Source: Dyella sp. OK004 (GTDB lineage: Bacteria; Pseudomonadota; Gammaproteobacteria; Xanthomonadales; Rhodanobacteraceae). Taken from it: a stretch of DNA of 64,000 bases. A model generated the notes under the pieces. It saw only the letters and a list, made by a program, of their open reading frames with translations, did no database searches and was not told where the DNA came from. The stretch lies in the NCBI RefSeq assembly GCF_900114495.1, contig NZ_FOZI01000003.1:682001-746000 (forward strand), given 5' to 3'. Position numbers and translations under genes: made by a program. Shown here piece after piece: positions 9,080-18,814 of the stretch. How positions within the stretch are numbered: the stretch's first letter is position 1; each line of letters opens with the position of its first letter.

Positions 9080-9709
9080 ATGAAAGTCCGAACCGAAGCC
9101 AAGCGCGAAGCGATCATCGAGGCGGCGGCCACGCTGTTTCAGGAATTCGGCTATGAAGGCGCGTCGATGAACGAGCTGGCTAAACGGCTGCGCGGGTCAA
9201 AAGCCACGCTCTACGGGTACTTTCCGTCGAAGGAAGAACTCTTCGTCGCCGTGGTGCGCTCGTTCGCCACCGACCACCTCGCGGAAGCCACGCAGGCGCT
9301 GCCGGCGACGGTCAAGGACAAGGCGGAACTCAAGGCGGCCTTACTGCGTTTCGCGGAGCAGATCCTGCTGGTACTGACCAACGACGCGAAGGCGATCGCC
9401 ATCAATCGGGTGGTGATTGCGGAAGCCGGGCGCTCCGACGTGGGCGAACTGTTTCATCAGGCAGGCCCGGACGAGTGCATCGTGACCCTGGCCAGATTGC
9501 TGCAGAAGTCGATGGGCCTGCGCTTGCTGCAACGTGGCGACGCTCTGCTGAGCGCTCGCCAGTTGCTGGCACTCATCACGGCCGAAACCACTCCGCGCAT
9601 GTATCAGCGCAATCCGGCACCCATCGCGCTGCCGACGATCCGGCGCATGTGCAAACGCGCCGTCGAGATGTTCCTGGCCGGTTCGGCGCCGCAAAAGGAC
9701 GCCGGTTAA
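9080..9709 (+). CDS. TetR/AcrR-family transcriptional regulator
   Basis: A 209-residue protein with N-terminal helix-turn-helix (IIEAAATLFQEFGYEGASMN, then SKATLYGYFPSKEELF) and a C-terminal domain resembling AefR-type TetR regulators. Start: ATG 9080 has GGAG 5 nt upstream. The reading frame continues upstream to 8990, but that extension runs through the perfect palindromic operator and is not coding-like. It probably autoregulates through the 8993-9011 palindrome and may control the divergent lipoprotein gene. Confidence 0.88.
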   Translation: MKVRTEAKREAIIEAAATLFQEFGYEGASMNELAKRLRGSKATLYGYFPSKEELFVAVVRSFATDHLAEATQALPATVKDKAELKAALLRFAEQILLVLTNDAKAIAINRVVIAEAGRSDVGELFHQAGPDECIVTLARLLQKSMGLRLLQRGDALLSARQLLALITAETTPRMYQRNPAPIALPTIRRMCKRAVEMFLAGSAPQKDAG

Positions 9710-9710
9710 A

Positions 9711-9747
9711 ACAAAAGCGCCGGCAACCCTTGCGGGTTGCCGGCGCT
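9711..9747 (-). terminator. Rho-independent terminator of the EF-G gene
   Basis: Perfect 13-bp stem (9717-9729 with 9734-9746), 4-nt loop, followed on the minus strand by CTTTTGTTTT. It sits just past the EF-G stop; the TetR gene converges from the other side. Confidence 0.8.
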
Positions 9748-9762
9748 GCGGGACTCGCCCGT

Positions 9763-11928
9763 TTACTTGCTGCCCTCTTTCTCCATCAACTTGGCCACCA
9801 TGCTTGCCGGCACTTCTTCGTAGTGGTCGAACTCCATGGTGAAGGTGCCGCGACCACTGGTGGCCGAACGCAGGAAGTTGATGTAGCCAAACATCTCCGC
9901 CAGCGGCACGAAACCCTGCACGAAGGCGTTGGTGCCGCGCTGACCCTGGTCGCTGATCGAACCGCGACGGCGGTTGATGTCGCCGATCACGTCACCGAGA
10001 TAATCGGCTTCGGTGACCACCTCCAGTTTCATGACCGGTTCCAGCAGCTTGGGATTGGACAGCTTTTGCGCTTCACGGAAGCACGCACGGGCGGCGATTT
10101 CGAAGGCGAGTGCGGACGAATCGACGTCATGGTATTTGCCGTCCACCAGCCGCGCCTTGAAGTCGAGCACTTCGTAGCCGGCGATCTGGCCTTCGCGCGA
10201 CTCCACCATCACGGCATGTTCCACGGCAGGAATATATTCGCGCGGTACACGACCGCCGACGACTTCGTCGGAGAACACCACGCCGCTGCCCGGCTCACCC
10301 GGCTCGAAGATGATCTTTACCTCCGCGAACTGGCCCGAACCGCCGGACTGCTTCTTGTGCGTGTAGGTATGCTCCACCGTCTTGCCGAACGCCTCGCGGA
10401 AGCTCACGCGCGGCTTGCCCATGCTGGCTTCCACACCCAGTTCGGTGCGCATGCGGTCGATGGTGATCTCCAGATGCAACTCGCCCATGCCTTTGAGCAC
10501 GGTCTCGCCGGTCTCCTTGTCCACTTCCAGCTTCAGTGAGGGATCAGCCTTCGCCATTTTGTAGAGCGCGGTAGAAAGCTTGTCGATGTCATTGCGGTTC
10601 TTCGGCTCTACCGACACGCTGATCACCGGGTCGGGGAAGCGCATACGCTCCAGCAACACGGGGTGCGCCGGATCGGTCAGCGAATCACCGGTCTCGGTTT
10701 CCTTTAGCGACACGAAGGCGCAAATGTCGCCGGCACGCACTTCGTCGATTTCCTTGGTGGCATTGGCCTGCACTTCCACGATGCGGCCCACGCGCTCCTT
10801 CTTGCCGCGCGTGACATTGAGCAAGGTATCGCCCTTCTTGATCACGCCGGAATAGATGCGGCAGAACGTCAGCGTGCCGAACTGGTCGTTGATCACCTTG
10901 AAGGCCAGCACGCGCGCTGGCGCTTCATCCACCACGCCCTGTTCGCCGGTCACGTGGCCATCCTCGTCCACCAGCGCGATGCCGCCGTTTTCGCCCGGAT
11001 ACGGCATGTAGTCGATCACGGCGTCCAGCAGCTGCTGTACACCTTTGTTGCGGTAGGAAGAGCCGCAGAACACCGGCACCAGTTTGCCGGATACACAACC
11101 CTTGCGCACGCACCGCTTCAACAGGTCAAGGCTGAAGTCGCTGCTGTTGACGAAGGTCTCGACGTCACCCGCGTGAAGCAGCTTGTCGAACGCGACGTCA
11201 TCCATTTCCAATGCACGCTCGATGGTCTCGTCGCGCAGTTTGGGCAGGTTGGCGACCCATTCGCGATCGGCGACGGCAGAGAACTGGGCCTTTGGATGGG
11301 TGGCAATCTGGTCCAGCGGCACGGTTTCCCATGGGCTGTCCTTGTCGTCGCCCTGCCAGATATAACCGACGCCGGCCACCAGGTCGGCCATGCCAATGAA
11401 TTCGTCATGGCTTCCTAGCGGCACCTGGCATAGCAGTGCGTTGGCGCCGAGGCGTTCGCGGATGCCTTTCACGCAATGCGCGAAGTTGGCACCGATGCGG
11501 TCCATTTTGTTGACATAGCACAGGCGCGGCACGTTGTACTGGTCGGCCAGGCGCCAGTTGGTCTCGGTCTGCGGCTCCACGCCGGCAACGCCGTCGAACA
11601 CCACCACGGCACCGTCGAGCACGCGCAGGCTGCGGTTCACCTCAATGGTGAAGTCGACGTGCCCGGGCGTGTCGATCACATTGATCTGATGCCCTTTCCA
11701 CTCGGTCGACACTGCGGCCGACTGGATGGTGATGCCACGCTTCCGCTCCTGCTCGAGGTAATCGGTAGTGGTGGAACCTTTGCCGTCCTTGGTGTCGTGC
11801 ACGTCGACAATCTGGTGCTTCTTGCCGGTGTAGTACAGGACACGCTCGGTGGTCGTGGTCTTGCCTGCATCGATGTGCGCGATGATGCCGATGTTGCGGT
11901 AAAGCGGAAGCGGTTTGTGACGTGCCAT
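9763..11928 (-). CDS. fusA: Translation elongation factor G (stand-alone copy)
   Basis: A 721-residue ribosomal translocase GTPase. GTPase motifs are clear: P-loop AHIDAGKT (17-24), switch I end RGITI, G3 DTPGHVDF, G4 NKMD. Domains II to V follow, including the domain IV loop region [11 protein letters not shown] and the C-terminal [10 protein letters not shown]. Start 11928 begins [18 protein letters not shown]; an in-frame extension to 12084 lacks EF-G similarity. It is not in a str operon (no rpsL, rpsG or tuf nearby) and carries a short extra stretch around [13 protein letters not shown] before the EQERKRG motif. It may therefore be a second EF-G paralogue; that cannot be decided from this window. 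Confidence 0.93.
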   Translation of the reverse strand: MARHKPLPLYRNIGIIAHIDAGKTTTTERVLYYTGKKHQIVDVHDTKDGKGSTTTDYLEQERKRGITIQSAAVSTEWKGHQINVIDTPGHVDFTIEVNRSLRVLDGAVVVFDGVAGVEPQTETNWRLADQYNVPRLCYVNKMDRIGANFAHCVKGIRERLGANALLCQVPLGSHDEFIGMADLVAGVGYIWQGDDKDSPWETVPLDQIATHPKAQFSAVADREWVANLPKLRDETIERALEMDDVAFDKLLHAGDVETFVNSSDFSLDLLKRCVRKGCVSGKLVPVFCGSSYRNKGVQQLLDAVIDYMPYPGENGGIALVDEDGHVTGEQGVVDEAPARVLAFKVINDQFGTLTFCRIYSGVIKKGDTLLNVTRGKKERVGRIVEVQANATKEIDEVRAGDICAFVSLKETETGDSLTDPAHPVLLERMRFPDPVISVSVEPKNRNDIDKLSTALYKMAKADPSLKLEVDKETGETVLKGMGELHLEITIDRMRTELGVEASMGKPRVSFREAFGKTVEHTYTHKKQSGGSGQFAEVKIIFEPGEPGSGVVFSDEVVGGRVPREYIPAVEHAVMVESREGQIAGYEVLDFKARLVDGKYHDVDSSALAFEIAARACFREAQKLSNPKLLEPVMKLEVVTEADYLGDVIGDINRRRGSISDQGQRGTNAFVQGFVPLAEMFGYINFLRSATSGRGTFTMEFDHYEEVPASMVAKLMEKEGSK

Positions 11929-12126
11929 TGTTGCCGGCTCCGATGGGTGCGGGGGTGAACCGTCCACTTTACGCCGATCCCTGCCCCGCCGCAGCCTGGG
12001 CCAGCCCCTTGAAAGCACCGCGCGAGCCCGTTTGATCGCATGGCCGGGCCAATAGCGCCGGGCCATTTCAATTTCCGGGCTCACGCACGTCTTAAAGGGT
12101 CATAGTCCCAGGCGAGCGTTACTCCC

Positions 12127-13227
12127 TTGAACAGACCCGACCACAGCCCTGGCATCCGGGCCATCGATACGGACCTCACCTTTACGGCCGCCTTGCAGGA
12201 AGCGGCCGCGCAAAGGTTTCGCTCTTTTCTGGCCTGGCCGGTGGTGCGTACCGCGGCCAACTATCTGCGTTCGGTGCGCCATCGACCGGATTGGCTGGGC
12301 GTGCGGCTGGATCGCCGGCTCACGTCGGCAAAATATGTCCTGCGCACGCTCTGCATGCCGCTGCAGCACATGCGGCACCTCGACTTTATCTACGAGAACG
12401 CAGATATGCGCGCCTACCAGAGTCGCGATGCGCGCCTGCTCGAACGGCATTTCCATCGCTACATCAACTTGTCATGGAGCCGGCGCGAACGCCTGCGCAC
12501 CGTCCGCCAGCACTACCGGTTCGCGCTGGCGACGTTGCCGCGGCCGCTGTTCCAGGCGATCTACCTGCGCGGCAACGCACCGCTCGGCGAGATCCGCCTG
12601 AAGGATGGCAGCCCGCTGAAGATCGCGCTGTGCCCGCCCATCGCCATGGGTTGCGAAGGCGAGCTCTGCATCCAGCTCAGCTTGGCCGACGACAGACCGG
12701 TGTATCGCATGGTCATTACCGTGATCGATGAGCGCCCCACCCTCGCCATCGGCTGCATCCAGGGCCCGGACGGCGAAAACAGCCGGGAGATCGTGCGCGA
12801 CCTCACACGTCAGCTGCATGGCCTGCGTCCGAAACAACTGTTGCTTTACCTGGCCTACGCGTTCGCACGCCACCACGGCATCGAACGGATCTGCGCCATC
12901 AGTAATGCCGCGCACCCGCTGCGCCGCAACGGCCGCAAGTTTGAGGCGGACTACGATGCGTTCTGGCAAGAGCAGAAAGGCATGCCGGTTCGGCGCGGCT
13001 GGTATGTTCTGCCCGCCTCGCCCGGGCGCAAGACCGAGGCTGAAGTATCCAGCCAGCATCGCTCCGCTTTCCGCCGGCGCGAAGCGCTGCGTACCGAGGC
13101 CGAACGGCTGCTTGCCGACGCACTCGGCCAGGCCACGCCCAGGCACAGCGCGTATGCTTCGGCGCATGACCCGATCTCCCCCCGGTCGTTCAACAACAGC
13201 CGTCCGGAAGCACTGTGGACAAGCTAG
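12127..13227 (+). CDS. VirK/YbjX-family protein (DUF535)
   Basis: A 366-residue protein resembling the VirK/YbjX family, whose enterobacterial members are linked to virulence and membrane or peptide-resistance phenotypes; the biochemical role is unknown. Supporting features are the N-terminal ARTAANYLRSVRH-like helices, the central LGEIRLKDG and GELCIQLS strands, and the conserved AIGCIQGPDGENSREIVRDL segment followed by LRPKQLLLYLAYAFARHHGI. No signal peptide is visible. The start is a TTG at 12127 with only a weak ribosome site; there is no better in-frame ATG before the conserved region. Its 3' end overlaps the sigma-factor gene by 13 nt, which ties it to the iron-signalling operon. Confidence 0.75.
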   Translation: MNRPDHSPGIRAIDTDLTFTAALQEAAAQRFRSFLAWPVVRTAANYLRSVRHRPDWLGVRLDRRLTSAKYVLRTLCMPLQHMRHLDFIYENADMRAYQSRDARLLERHFHRYINLSWSRRERLRTVRQHYRFALATLPRPLFQAIYLRGNAPLGEIRLKDGSPLKIALCPPIAMGCEGELCIQLSLADDRPVYRMVITVIDERPTLAIGCIQGPDGENSREIVRDLTRQLHGLRPKQLLLYLAYAFARHHGIERICAISNAAHPLRRNGRKFEADYDAFWQEQKGMPVRRGWYVLPASPGRKTEAEVSSQHRSAFRRREALRTEAERLLADALGQATPRHSAYASAHDPISPRSFNNSRPEALWTS

Positions 13228-13760
13228 AAAAAACCATTGACGACGCTGCGCCCGGGTATGCCGCGCAGGTGGCCGAGCTGTTCCGCGAGCACAACCGCGC
13301 GCTGATCGCCTTCCTGCAGTGCAAGCTCAATTCGGTACACGACGCCCAGGAGGTCGCGCAGGAAACCTTCATGCGCATGCTCACCCTGGATCGCCCCGAG
13401 CAGATCGGCTCGCTGCGCGCCTATCTGTTCCGCATCGCCTCCAATCTGGCGGTGGATCGGCTGCGCATGCACAAGGTGCGCAGCGATGCCGCGCGGGAAC
13501 AGCTGCCGGAAGAGATCTGGCATGGCGTACCCGTGCCCGAGCGCCACGCATACGCCACTGAACAATGGCGCGGTATCCGTGAGGCATTGCGGGAGCTGCC
13601 GGAAAAAACCCACCAGGCGTTCGTCATGCATGTGATCGAAGGACGCGATTTCGCCGTGGTCGCGCAGACCATGAAACTGAGTGAGCGCATGGTGCGCTAC
13701 CACGTCACCCATGCGCTGGCTTATTGCCGCGCGCGGGTCGGCGACCTGGAGATGCCGTAA
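13215..13760 (+). CDS. ECF sigma factor, FecI-like
   Basis: A 181-residue RNA polymerase sigma70-family ECF factor of the iron-starvation (FecI) type. Region 2 spans about residues 20-90 (DAQEVAQETFMRML, then AYLFRIASNLAVDRLR). Region 4 is at about 118-170 (ALRELPEKTHQAFVMHVIEG and VVAQTMKLSERMVRYHV). The start is GTG 13215, inside the end of the VirK-like gene. The stop overlaps the anti-sigma start as TAATG. It is expected to transcribe the downstream TonB-receptor gene when released by FecR signalling. Confidence 0.9.
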   Translation: MDKLEKTIDDAAPGYAAQVAELFREHNRALIAFLQCKLNSVHDAQEVAQETFMRMLTLDRPEQIGSLRAYLFRIASNLAVDRLRMHKVRSDAAREQLPEEIWHGVPVPERHAYATEQWRGIREALRELPEKTHQAFVMHVIEGRDFAVVAQTMKLSERMVRYHVTHALAYCRARVGDLEMP

Positions 13761-14797
13761 TGGCCGAGACCCCGATTCCCCTTGATGACAAAACCCTGTT
13801 GGCCGCGGCTGACTGGTGGACGCGCCTGCGCGATACCGGCAACAACACCGATAACGTCAGCGACGACGTCACCGAACAGTGGCTGGAATGGACGTTGCTG
13901 GATCCGCGGCATATGGAAGCCTTCGAGCGCGTCACCGCGCTCGGCATGCAGCTGGGCAACCTGGATGAGCTGACCCGGCAGCGTTTCATCAGCGAATTCG
14001 CCCGCCCCGTTTCGGCCCCGCGCCGTCGGTCCCGATGGCCACTTGCCGTGGTGGCTATGACGGCCGCGGCGTCGGTGGCTTTGATGGCACTGGTGGGCTA
14101 CGTGGCCTGGACCCTGCGTTACGAGGGCGAGCTGAGCAACAAGGTGTACGTCAGCGCGGTGGCGCAGAAGGAAGAGATCACTCTGCCCGACGGCACCAAG
14201 GTAACCCTGGGCGGCGCGTCCAGGCTCACGGCCGACTTCAGCCACAAGGAACGGCGGGTCGAATTGAACGAAGGCGAAGCCTTCTTCCAGATCGAGCCTG
14301 ATGCGCGCCCGTTCCTGGTGACGGCCGGCGCGCTGGCAATCCGCGATATCGGCACGGCGTTCGATGTACGTCGCACGGGACAGCATGTGAGCGTAGCGGT
14401 CAGCCAGGGGCGCGTGCAGGTCAGCGACAAGTCGTCCAGGCGGCCCGACCCGAAAGCGCTGGAAGCGGGCGCCGGCCAGCGGATCTTTTTCGATCCGGCC
14501 ACTGCGGCTCTGCACCTGGGCGATATCGCGCCGGAGCAGACCGCGGCCTGGCGCGACGATCGCCTGGAGTTCATCGACGAACCGCTCGACGTGGTGGTGG
14601 CCAACATCAACCGCTACAGCCCGCGCCCGCTACACATCGTCGATAGCAGCCTGGAAGCGCTCACCTTCACCGGCAGTATCAAGACCGACGCCATCGACAA
14701 CTGGGTCAATGCCTTGCCGAAGGTCCTCCCGGTCCAGGTGAAGGCCACACCAGACCAGATCGTGTTGTCGCGAGCGCAGGGCAAATCCTCGCCGTAA
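13760..14797 (+). CDS. FecR-family anti-sigma/sigma-regulator
   Basis: A 345-residue single-pass inner-membrane protein. The cytoplasmic N-terminal anti-sigma domain is typical of FecR (AADWWTRLRD, then WLEWTLLDPRHMEAFERV), a membrane helix is at about 94-117, and the periplasmic FecR domain contains LPDGTKVTLGGASRLTADF, GEAFFQIEPDARPFLV and GTAFDVR. A C-terminal region (about 265-345) looks like the extra STN-like domain found in many FecR proteins. ATG 13760 overlaps the sigma stop. It should bind the N-terminal signalling domain of the receptor and pass the signal to the ECF sigma. Confidence 0.92.
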   Translation: MAETPIPLDDKTLLAAADWWTRLRDTGNNTDNVSDDVTEQWLEWTLLDPRHMEAFERVTALGMQLGNLDELTRQRFISEFARPVSAPRRRSRWPLAVVAMTAAASVALMALVGYVAWTLRYEGELSNKVYVSAVAQKEEITLPDGTKVTLGGASRLTADFSHKERRVELNEGEAFFQIEPDARPFLVTAGALAIRDIGTAFDVRRTGQHVSVAVSQGRVQVSDKSSRRPDPKALEAGAGQRIFFDPATAALHLGDIAPEQTAAWRDDRLEFIDEPLDVVVANINRYSPRPLHIVDSSLEALTFTGSIKTDAIDNWVNALPKVLPVQVKATPDQIVLSRAQGKSSP

Positions 14798-14875
14798 GTT
14801 TCGGGTAACCCTCGCGGTGACCGGTACGTAACCTCACCCACCGCATGGATGCTTCGAAAAACTCGCCACCTAGCC

Positions 14876-14903
14876 CGTCATCCCGGCTTTCGCCGGAATG
14901 ACG
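14876..14903. repeat. REP-like palindromic unit
   Basis: CGTCAT-C-CCGGC, loop TTTC, GCCGG-A-ATGACG: a 28-bp imperfect palindrome between the FecR-like gene and the receptor gene. It resembles intergenic REP-type units common in Xanthomonadales. No transposase is adjacent. It could attenuate read-through into the receptor gene. Confidence 0.5.
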
Positions 14904-14998
14904 AGCAAAGATGGTTTTTTCAAAGCGCCCTCATAGCACTGACATTCGTCGCAGCACCATGCAAAAATCAGATTTTTCGCCTGGGTGTTGTGCATGTT

Positions 14999-17401
14999 AT
15001 GAGCCGTGGGGTCGTGCTGGTCATCTGCGGCTGTCTTTCGCTGTCCTCGGTCGCCCTGGGTGCTCCGGATGCTTCAGTGCGTGCGGCTGTCGCTCTGCCG
15101 CGCAAGGCCTTCGCGATTCCCGCGCTGCCACTGCCCTCGGCCCTGATCGCGTTCGGTATGCAAGCCAACGTGCAGCTGCTGACCGCAGGCGGCACCAGCG
15201 CGAACCTGCGTTCGGAAGGCGTCAACGGCACCTTGCCGGTCGACGCCGCACTGGCCCGGCTGCTGCAAGGCACCGATCTGGACTACGAGTTCATCGATGC
15301 GGGCACGGTGGTGGTGCGTCCGCGCTGGGCGGTACGCCCGCCGGCGCCGCGCCCGGAAACCGTGGCCGCGCTGAAGGCCGACATGGGCGATGCCAAGCTG
15401 CTCTCCACCGTGCGATCGATGGCGCTACTGGGCAGCGACGAAGGCTATATGGTCGACATCAGCGACAGCGCCACGCGCACCATCTCGTCGCTGGCCGATG
15501 TGCCGCAATCGGTGAGCATCGTTACGCGTGACCTGATCGACTCGCAACAGCTCCGCTCCGTGGCCGACGCGGTGCGCAACGTCGCTGGCGTGCAAGGCAT
15601 CGAAGGTAACGATGGCGTGCCGCTGTTCCAGATCCGCGGTTTCTATACCGGCAATGGCATGACCGACGGCATGCCCAACAGCGTGTCGGGGCTGGGCGAT
15701 TTTCCGCCGCTGATTGGCGTGGAACGCATCGAAGTGCTGAAAGGACCGGAATCGATCCTCGGCGACCTCTCGGTCGACAATAATTTCGGCGGCCTGATCA
15801 ACGTGGTGATGAAAAAACCGCAGAGCCGCCCGCTACAACAATTGAGCTTTGCGCTGGGCCCGCATGGCGATACCCAGACCGGCCTCGATCTGGCCGGACC
15901 GCTGAGCCCACACCTGAGCTACCGCATGGTGCTTTCCGGCGAATATGCCGATCGCACCGAGCAGGGTTATCACGGCGACCGCCGTGCCTACTTCGCCCCA
16001 TCCATCGGCTGGCAGAACGACAGCACCCGTTTTATCGCTGGCCTGCAATACATCGCGCACCGTCTGCCAGTGCCTGATTACAGCGTCTTGCTGGGCGATA
16101 GCCTTGCCACGGCTTCGCCGGACGGACTGCTGCTGGGCAACCCGCGCGATCACTCTTTGCTGCGCACCAATCGATTCACGTATTCGCTGGAGCATCGATT
16201 CGCCACAGGATGGATGTGGCGCAGCCGAGGCCAGTACGCGCATCAGTCCAAGCGGATCCAGGGCTGGATCTTCGATTCGCCGATGCCTTCGGGCGATATC
16301 ACCGCTATCGCTCAGAGCTACCGCTACTCGGACAACTACTACACGCTGCAGAACGACCTTACCGGCGTGTTCTCGCACGGCATGTTCGAGCACACCGTCG
16401 TTATCGGTTTCGACTACTCGCGCACCAAGATCGGTAGCAGCACCGATTTTTTCCAGATCGCCGGCACGCCTTACAACATCTTCACCAGCGCGCGGTTGCC
16501 GTCAGTGCAGTCAGTGCTCGACATGAGCAGTGGCACGCGCGACTCCTCCAACCCATGGACGACCGACTGCGGCTGGTTCCTGCAGGATCAGATCGCTATC
16601 GGCGAGCACTGGAACGTGCTGTTGGCAATGCGGCGCTCGTCGTATCAGCTCAACACCGAAGATGCCGACGGCAATCCGCAGAACCTGCGCAAGACGCGCT
16701 GGGTACCCAATGCCGGCGTGGTGTACAAGCTGACGCCGGATGTCTCGCTTTACGGCAGCCTCGCCTCGGGCTTTCAGCCGGACACCTTGCTGGGCAAAAA
16801 CGGCAAACCGTTGCGTCCGGCCTCGTCGCGCCAGACCGAGTTCGGCACCAAGTTCAGCCTGTTCCAGGGCCGCGCGCGCCTGTCCGCTGCTCTGTACCGC
16901 ATTACGCTCGACCGCAGCACCGACCTGGTGACCTCGGACCCACCCTATTTCGCCATGCCCGGCCCCGGCCAGATCAACAAAGGCATCGAAGTGGAGTTCA
17001 CCGGCCAGGTGGCGCCAGGTACCGACATCACCGCCAACTACACCGACGCACGCATCCGCAACCGCGACGGCACCCTGGCCACCGGCGCGCCGCACCAGCG
17101 CCTGAGCCTGTGGGCCAGCTACCGCGTTCCCTCCGGTGCGTGGCAGGGCTGGGGCGTGGCTGGCGGCATCACTGCGCGCAGCCGCAGCGTAGGTATGAAC
17201 TGGAATACCGGTGATTACTTCGACATCCCCGGTCAGGCCAGCATGGACGCCAGTCTGTCGTACCAGGCGCGGGACTGGAGCCTGACGCTCGGCGTAAGGA
17301 ATCTGTTTGACCGTCGCCTGCACGGGGTGAATTTCAACGAGAGTTTCGTGCCGCTGCAGCGCCGGCGCACTTTTCTGCTCAGCGGCACCTACAACTTCTG
17401 A
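14999..17401 (+). CDS. TonB-dependent siderophore receptor with N-terminal signalling (STN) domain
   Basis: An 800-residue outer-membrane transducer of the FecA/FpvA type. Start ATG 14999 gives a signal peptide ending near SSVALGA; an in-frame upstream extension runs through the REP-like palindrome and is rejected. The STN domain covers about residues 35-110 (IPALPLPSALIAFG, SEGVNGTLPVDAALARLLQG, LDYEFIDAGTVVVRP), the plug starts near VPQSVSIVTRDLI, and a 22-strand barrel ends in the aromatic terminus GTYNF. With the upstream sigma and FecR genes it forms a complete cell-surface signalling set. The ligand is probably a ferric siderophore, but specificity is not readable. Confidence 0.92.
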   Translation: MSRGVVLVICGCLSLSSVALGAPDASVRAAVALPRKAFAIPALPLPSALIAFGMQANVQLLTAGGTSANLRSEGVNGTLPVDAALARLLQGTDLDYEFIDAGTVVVRPRWAVRPPAPRPETVAALKADMGDAKLLSTVRSMALLGSDEGYMVDISDSATRTISSLADVPQSVSIVTRDLIDSQQLRSVADAVRNVAGVQGIEGNDGVPLFQIRGFYTGNGMTDGMPNSVSGLGDFPPLIGVERIEVLKGPESILGDLSVDNNFGGLINVVMKKPQSRPLQQLSFALGPHGDTQTGLDLAGPLSPHLSYRMVLSGEYADRTEQGYHGDRRAYFAPSIGWQNDSTRFIAGLQYIAHRLPVPDYSVLLGDSLATASPDGLLLGNPRDHSLLRTNRFTYSLEHRFATGWMWRSRGQYAHQSKRIQGWIFDSPMPSGDITAIAQSYRYSDNYYTLQNDLTGVFSHGMFEHTVVIGFDYSRTKIGSSTDFFQIAGTPYNIFTSARLPSVQSVLDMSSGTRDSSNPWTTDCGWFLQDQIAIGEHWNVLLAMRRSSYQLNTEDADGNPQNLRKTRWVPNAGVVYKLTPDVSLYGSLASGFQPDTLLGKNGKPLRPASSRQTEFGTKFSLFQGRARLSAALYRITLDRSTDLVTSDPPYFAMPGPGQINKGIEVEFTGQVAPGTDITANYTDARIRNRDGTLATGAPHQRLSLWASYRVPSGAWQGWGVAGGITARSRSVGMNWNTGDYFDIPGQASMDASLSYQARDWSLTLGVRNLFDRRLHGVNFNESFVPLQRRRTFLLSGTYNF

Positions 17402-17443
17402 GAGCCCAATGCCGGTTTCATTTCTGCCGGCCACAGACGTCTT

Positions 17444-18001
17444 GTGTGGGATAGCCCCGACGAGCGCCCTGTCTTGAACGTGCCGACGATCGACCTGAAA
17501 CTTTTCACGCGGCGTACCCGCCGTATGCATCGCCACGACTTTTGCAGCGCCGACCCGTACGGGTTGCGCATCGGCGTGCTCACCACCAAGGAGGTATTGA
17601 TCAAGCACGCCTGTCTCACCATCGAGCTGCAGCCGAGATCGTCCCAGGTGTGTCCTGAGAACTTCTTTCTCAACCTCGTCCCCGCCTTCTCCAACCGCAC
17701 GATCTGGTCGTTCCGTCATCGCCCCAGTTACTGGCGCATCGAACCCGCCGACATTCCCAATTTCCGCCGGCTGCAGGCGCTGATGGACACGCCCGATTTC
17801 GATGAGCGCTTCCAGCATGCCGATCTGCGCGCCTACACGCGGCGGGTGCGCAAGAATCCGGCCATGCTTCGCGCGGTCACCACTTCGCTTTATTTACAGC
17901 TCACGCCCGAGAGGGCGTTCACCCTGCTGTCCAGAGATGCCTATCAGCCCATATCGCTGATGTTTCACACGGGCGACTGGCCGCAGGCGACGCCGGTGTA
18001 A
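17444..18001 (+). CDS. Hypothetical protein downstream of the siderophore receptor
   Basis: A 185-codon ORF that I do not recognise. The start is uncertain: GTG 17444 or TTG 17474 are possible and neither has a good ribosome site. It lies in the same reading frame as the receptor, right after its TGA. The protein is rich in Arg and aromatic residues, with no signal peptide or membrane helix. The segment HADLRAYTRRVRKNP faintly recalls NADMRAYQSRDAR in the VirK-like protein encoded before the sigma gene, which may be chance. Operon position suggests a role tied to iron uptake; nothing more can be claimed. Confidence 0.5.
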   Translation: MWDSPDERPVLNVPTIDLKLFTRRTRRMHRHDFCSADPYGLRIGVLTTKEVLIKHACLTIELQPRSSQVCPENFFLNLVPAFSNRTIWSFRHRPSYWRIEPADIPNFRRLQALMDTPDFDERFQHADLRAYTRRVRKNPAMLRAVTTSLYLQLTPERAFTLLSRDAYQPISLMFHTGDWPQATPV

Positions 18002-18058
18002 GTTCACGCAGGGGCTATGGCGGGACTGCCCATGACCGCTCCGCCCTTTGCGAGCCAT

Positions 18059-18550
18059 TCAATGGCCTCGTGCCTTGCGCGTCCTGGCCGCCTTCTTAGC
18101 CGCCGCCGAACGCCCCGCCGCACCTTTTGTACGCGCCGCTTTTTTCGCGGCGGCGGAGCGCGATACCGCCGTGCGTTCGGCCGCGCTGCGCTTCGCCTGC
18201 GCCGAGAGCGCTTTATGCGATACCGCCGCATATCCCTCCCGCTTCAAAGCATCCTCTGTCGCGCGTGAGCGTCGGGCAGAGGGCGCGTGCGGGTGCTGCG
18301 CGGCCCGCTCATCGGCGGCGGCTTTCTTGCGGATCGACGGGCTTGCGGTCTTTTTCACCGGCACCTTAATGCCGGCCCGGCGCGCTTTGGAAAGGCCGAT
18401 GGCGATGGCTTGCCTGGCCGAGCGTGCGCCGTGCCTGCCTTCGCGCACATGCTCGATCTCCTCGCGAATGAATTCACCGGCTTGGGTGCTTGGCGCCTTA
18501 CCCTGACGTTTATCACGGGCAACGGCTCTGCGTGTTTTCTCCTCGGGCAT
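18059..18550 (-). CDS. DUF6496-like basic protein with Lys/Ala-rich tail
   Basis: A 163-residue very basic protein. The N-terminal 60 residues match the pattern of the DUF6496 group (DKRQGKAPSTQAGEFIREEI, EHVREGRHGARSARQAIAIG, LSKARRAGIKVP). The C-terminal half is low-complexity and rich in Ala, Lys and Arg, with two copies of an RSAAAKKAARTKGA-like unit, resembling histone H1-type tails. Such tails suggest nucleic-acid binding, but no function is established. It converges on the unknown ORF ending at 18001. Confidence 0.75.
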   Translation of the reverse strand: MPEEKTRRAVARDKRQGKAPSTQAGEFIREEIEHVREGRHGARSARQAIAIGLSKARRAGIKVPVKKTASPSIRKKAAADERAAQHPHAPSARRSRATEDALKREGYAAVSHKALSAQAKRSAAERTAVSRSAAAKKAARTKGAAGRSAAAKKAARTRKARGH

Positions 18551-18814
18551 GAGCTACCTCCACGAGCTGGATGGATCTTCGTGTTAGGCCAACCAACGTC
18601 GATGCGATGTCAAACAAGTGTGTTCCCTTGCTCGCTTTGTTCATCGACGCGCCCGTCCGTGCGGATCGACTGCTCGTAAAGATCAAGCCTGTCGTCAGCC
18701 CGGAGCTGACGCTTCACCGATCCTGAAAAGTGTACGGCCCGTATCCGATGCTATGGCGGCGGGTTGGCGGCGTGGTATTGAAGTCGCTGTCATCCGCACC
18801 GCAATGGCCATGTC

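Noticed and set aside
14849-14998. N-terminal extension of the siderophore receptor
   Set aside because: It runs through a REP-like palindrome and puts 50 non-signal residues before a good signal peptide; ATG 14999 is preferred.
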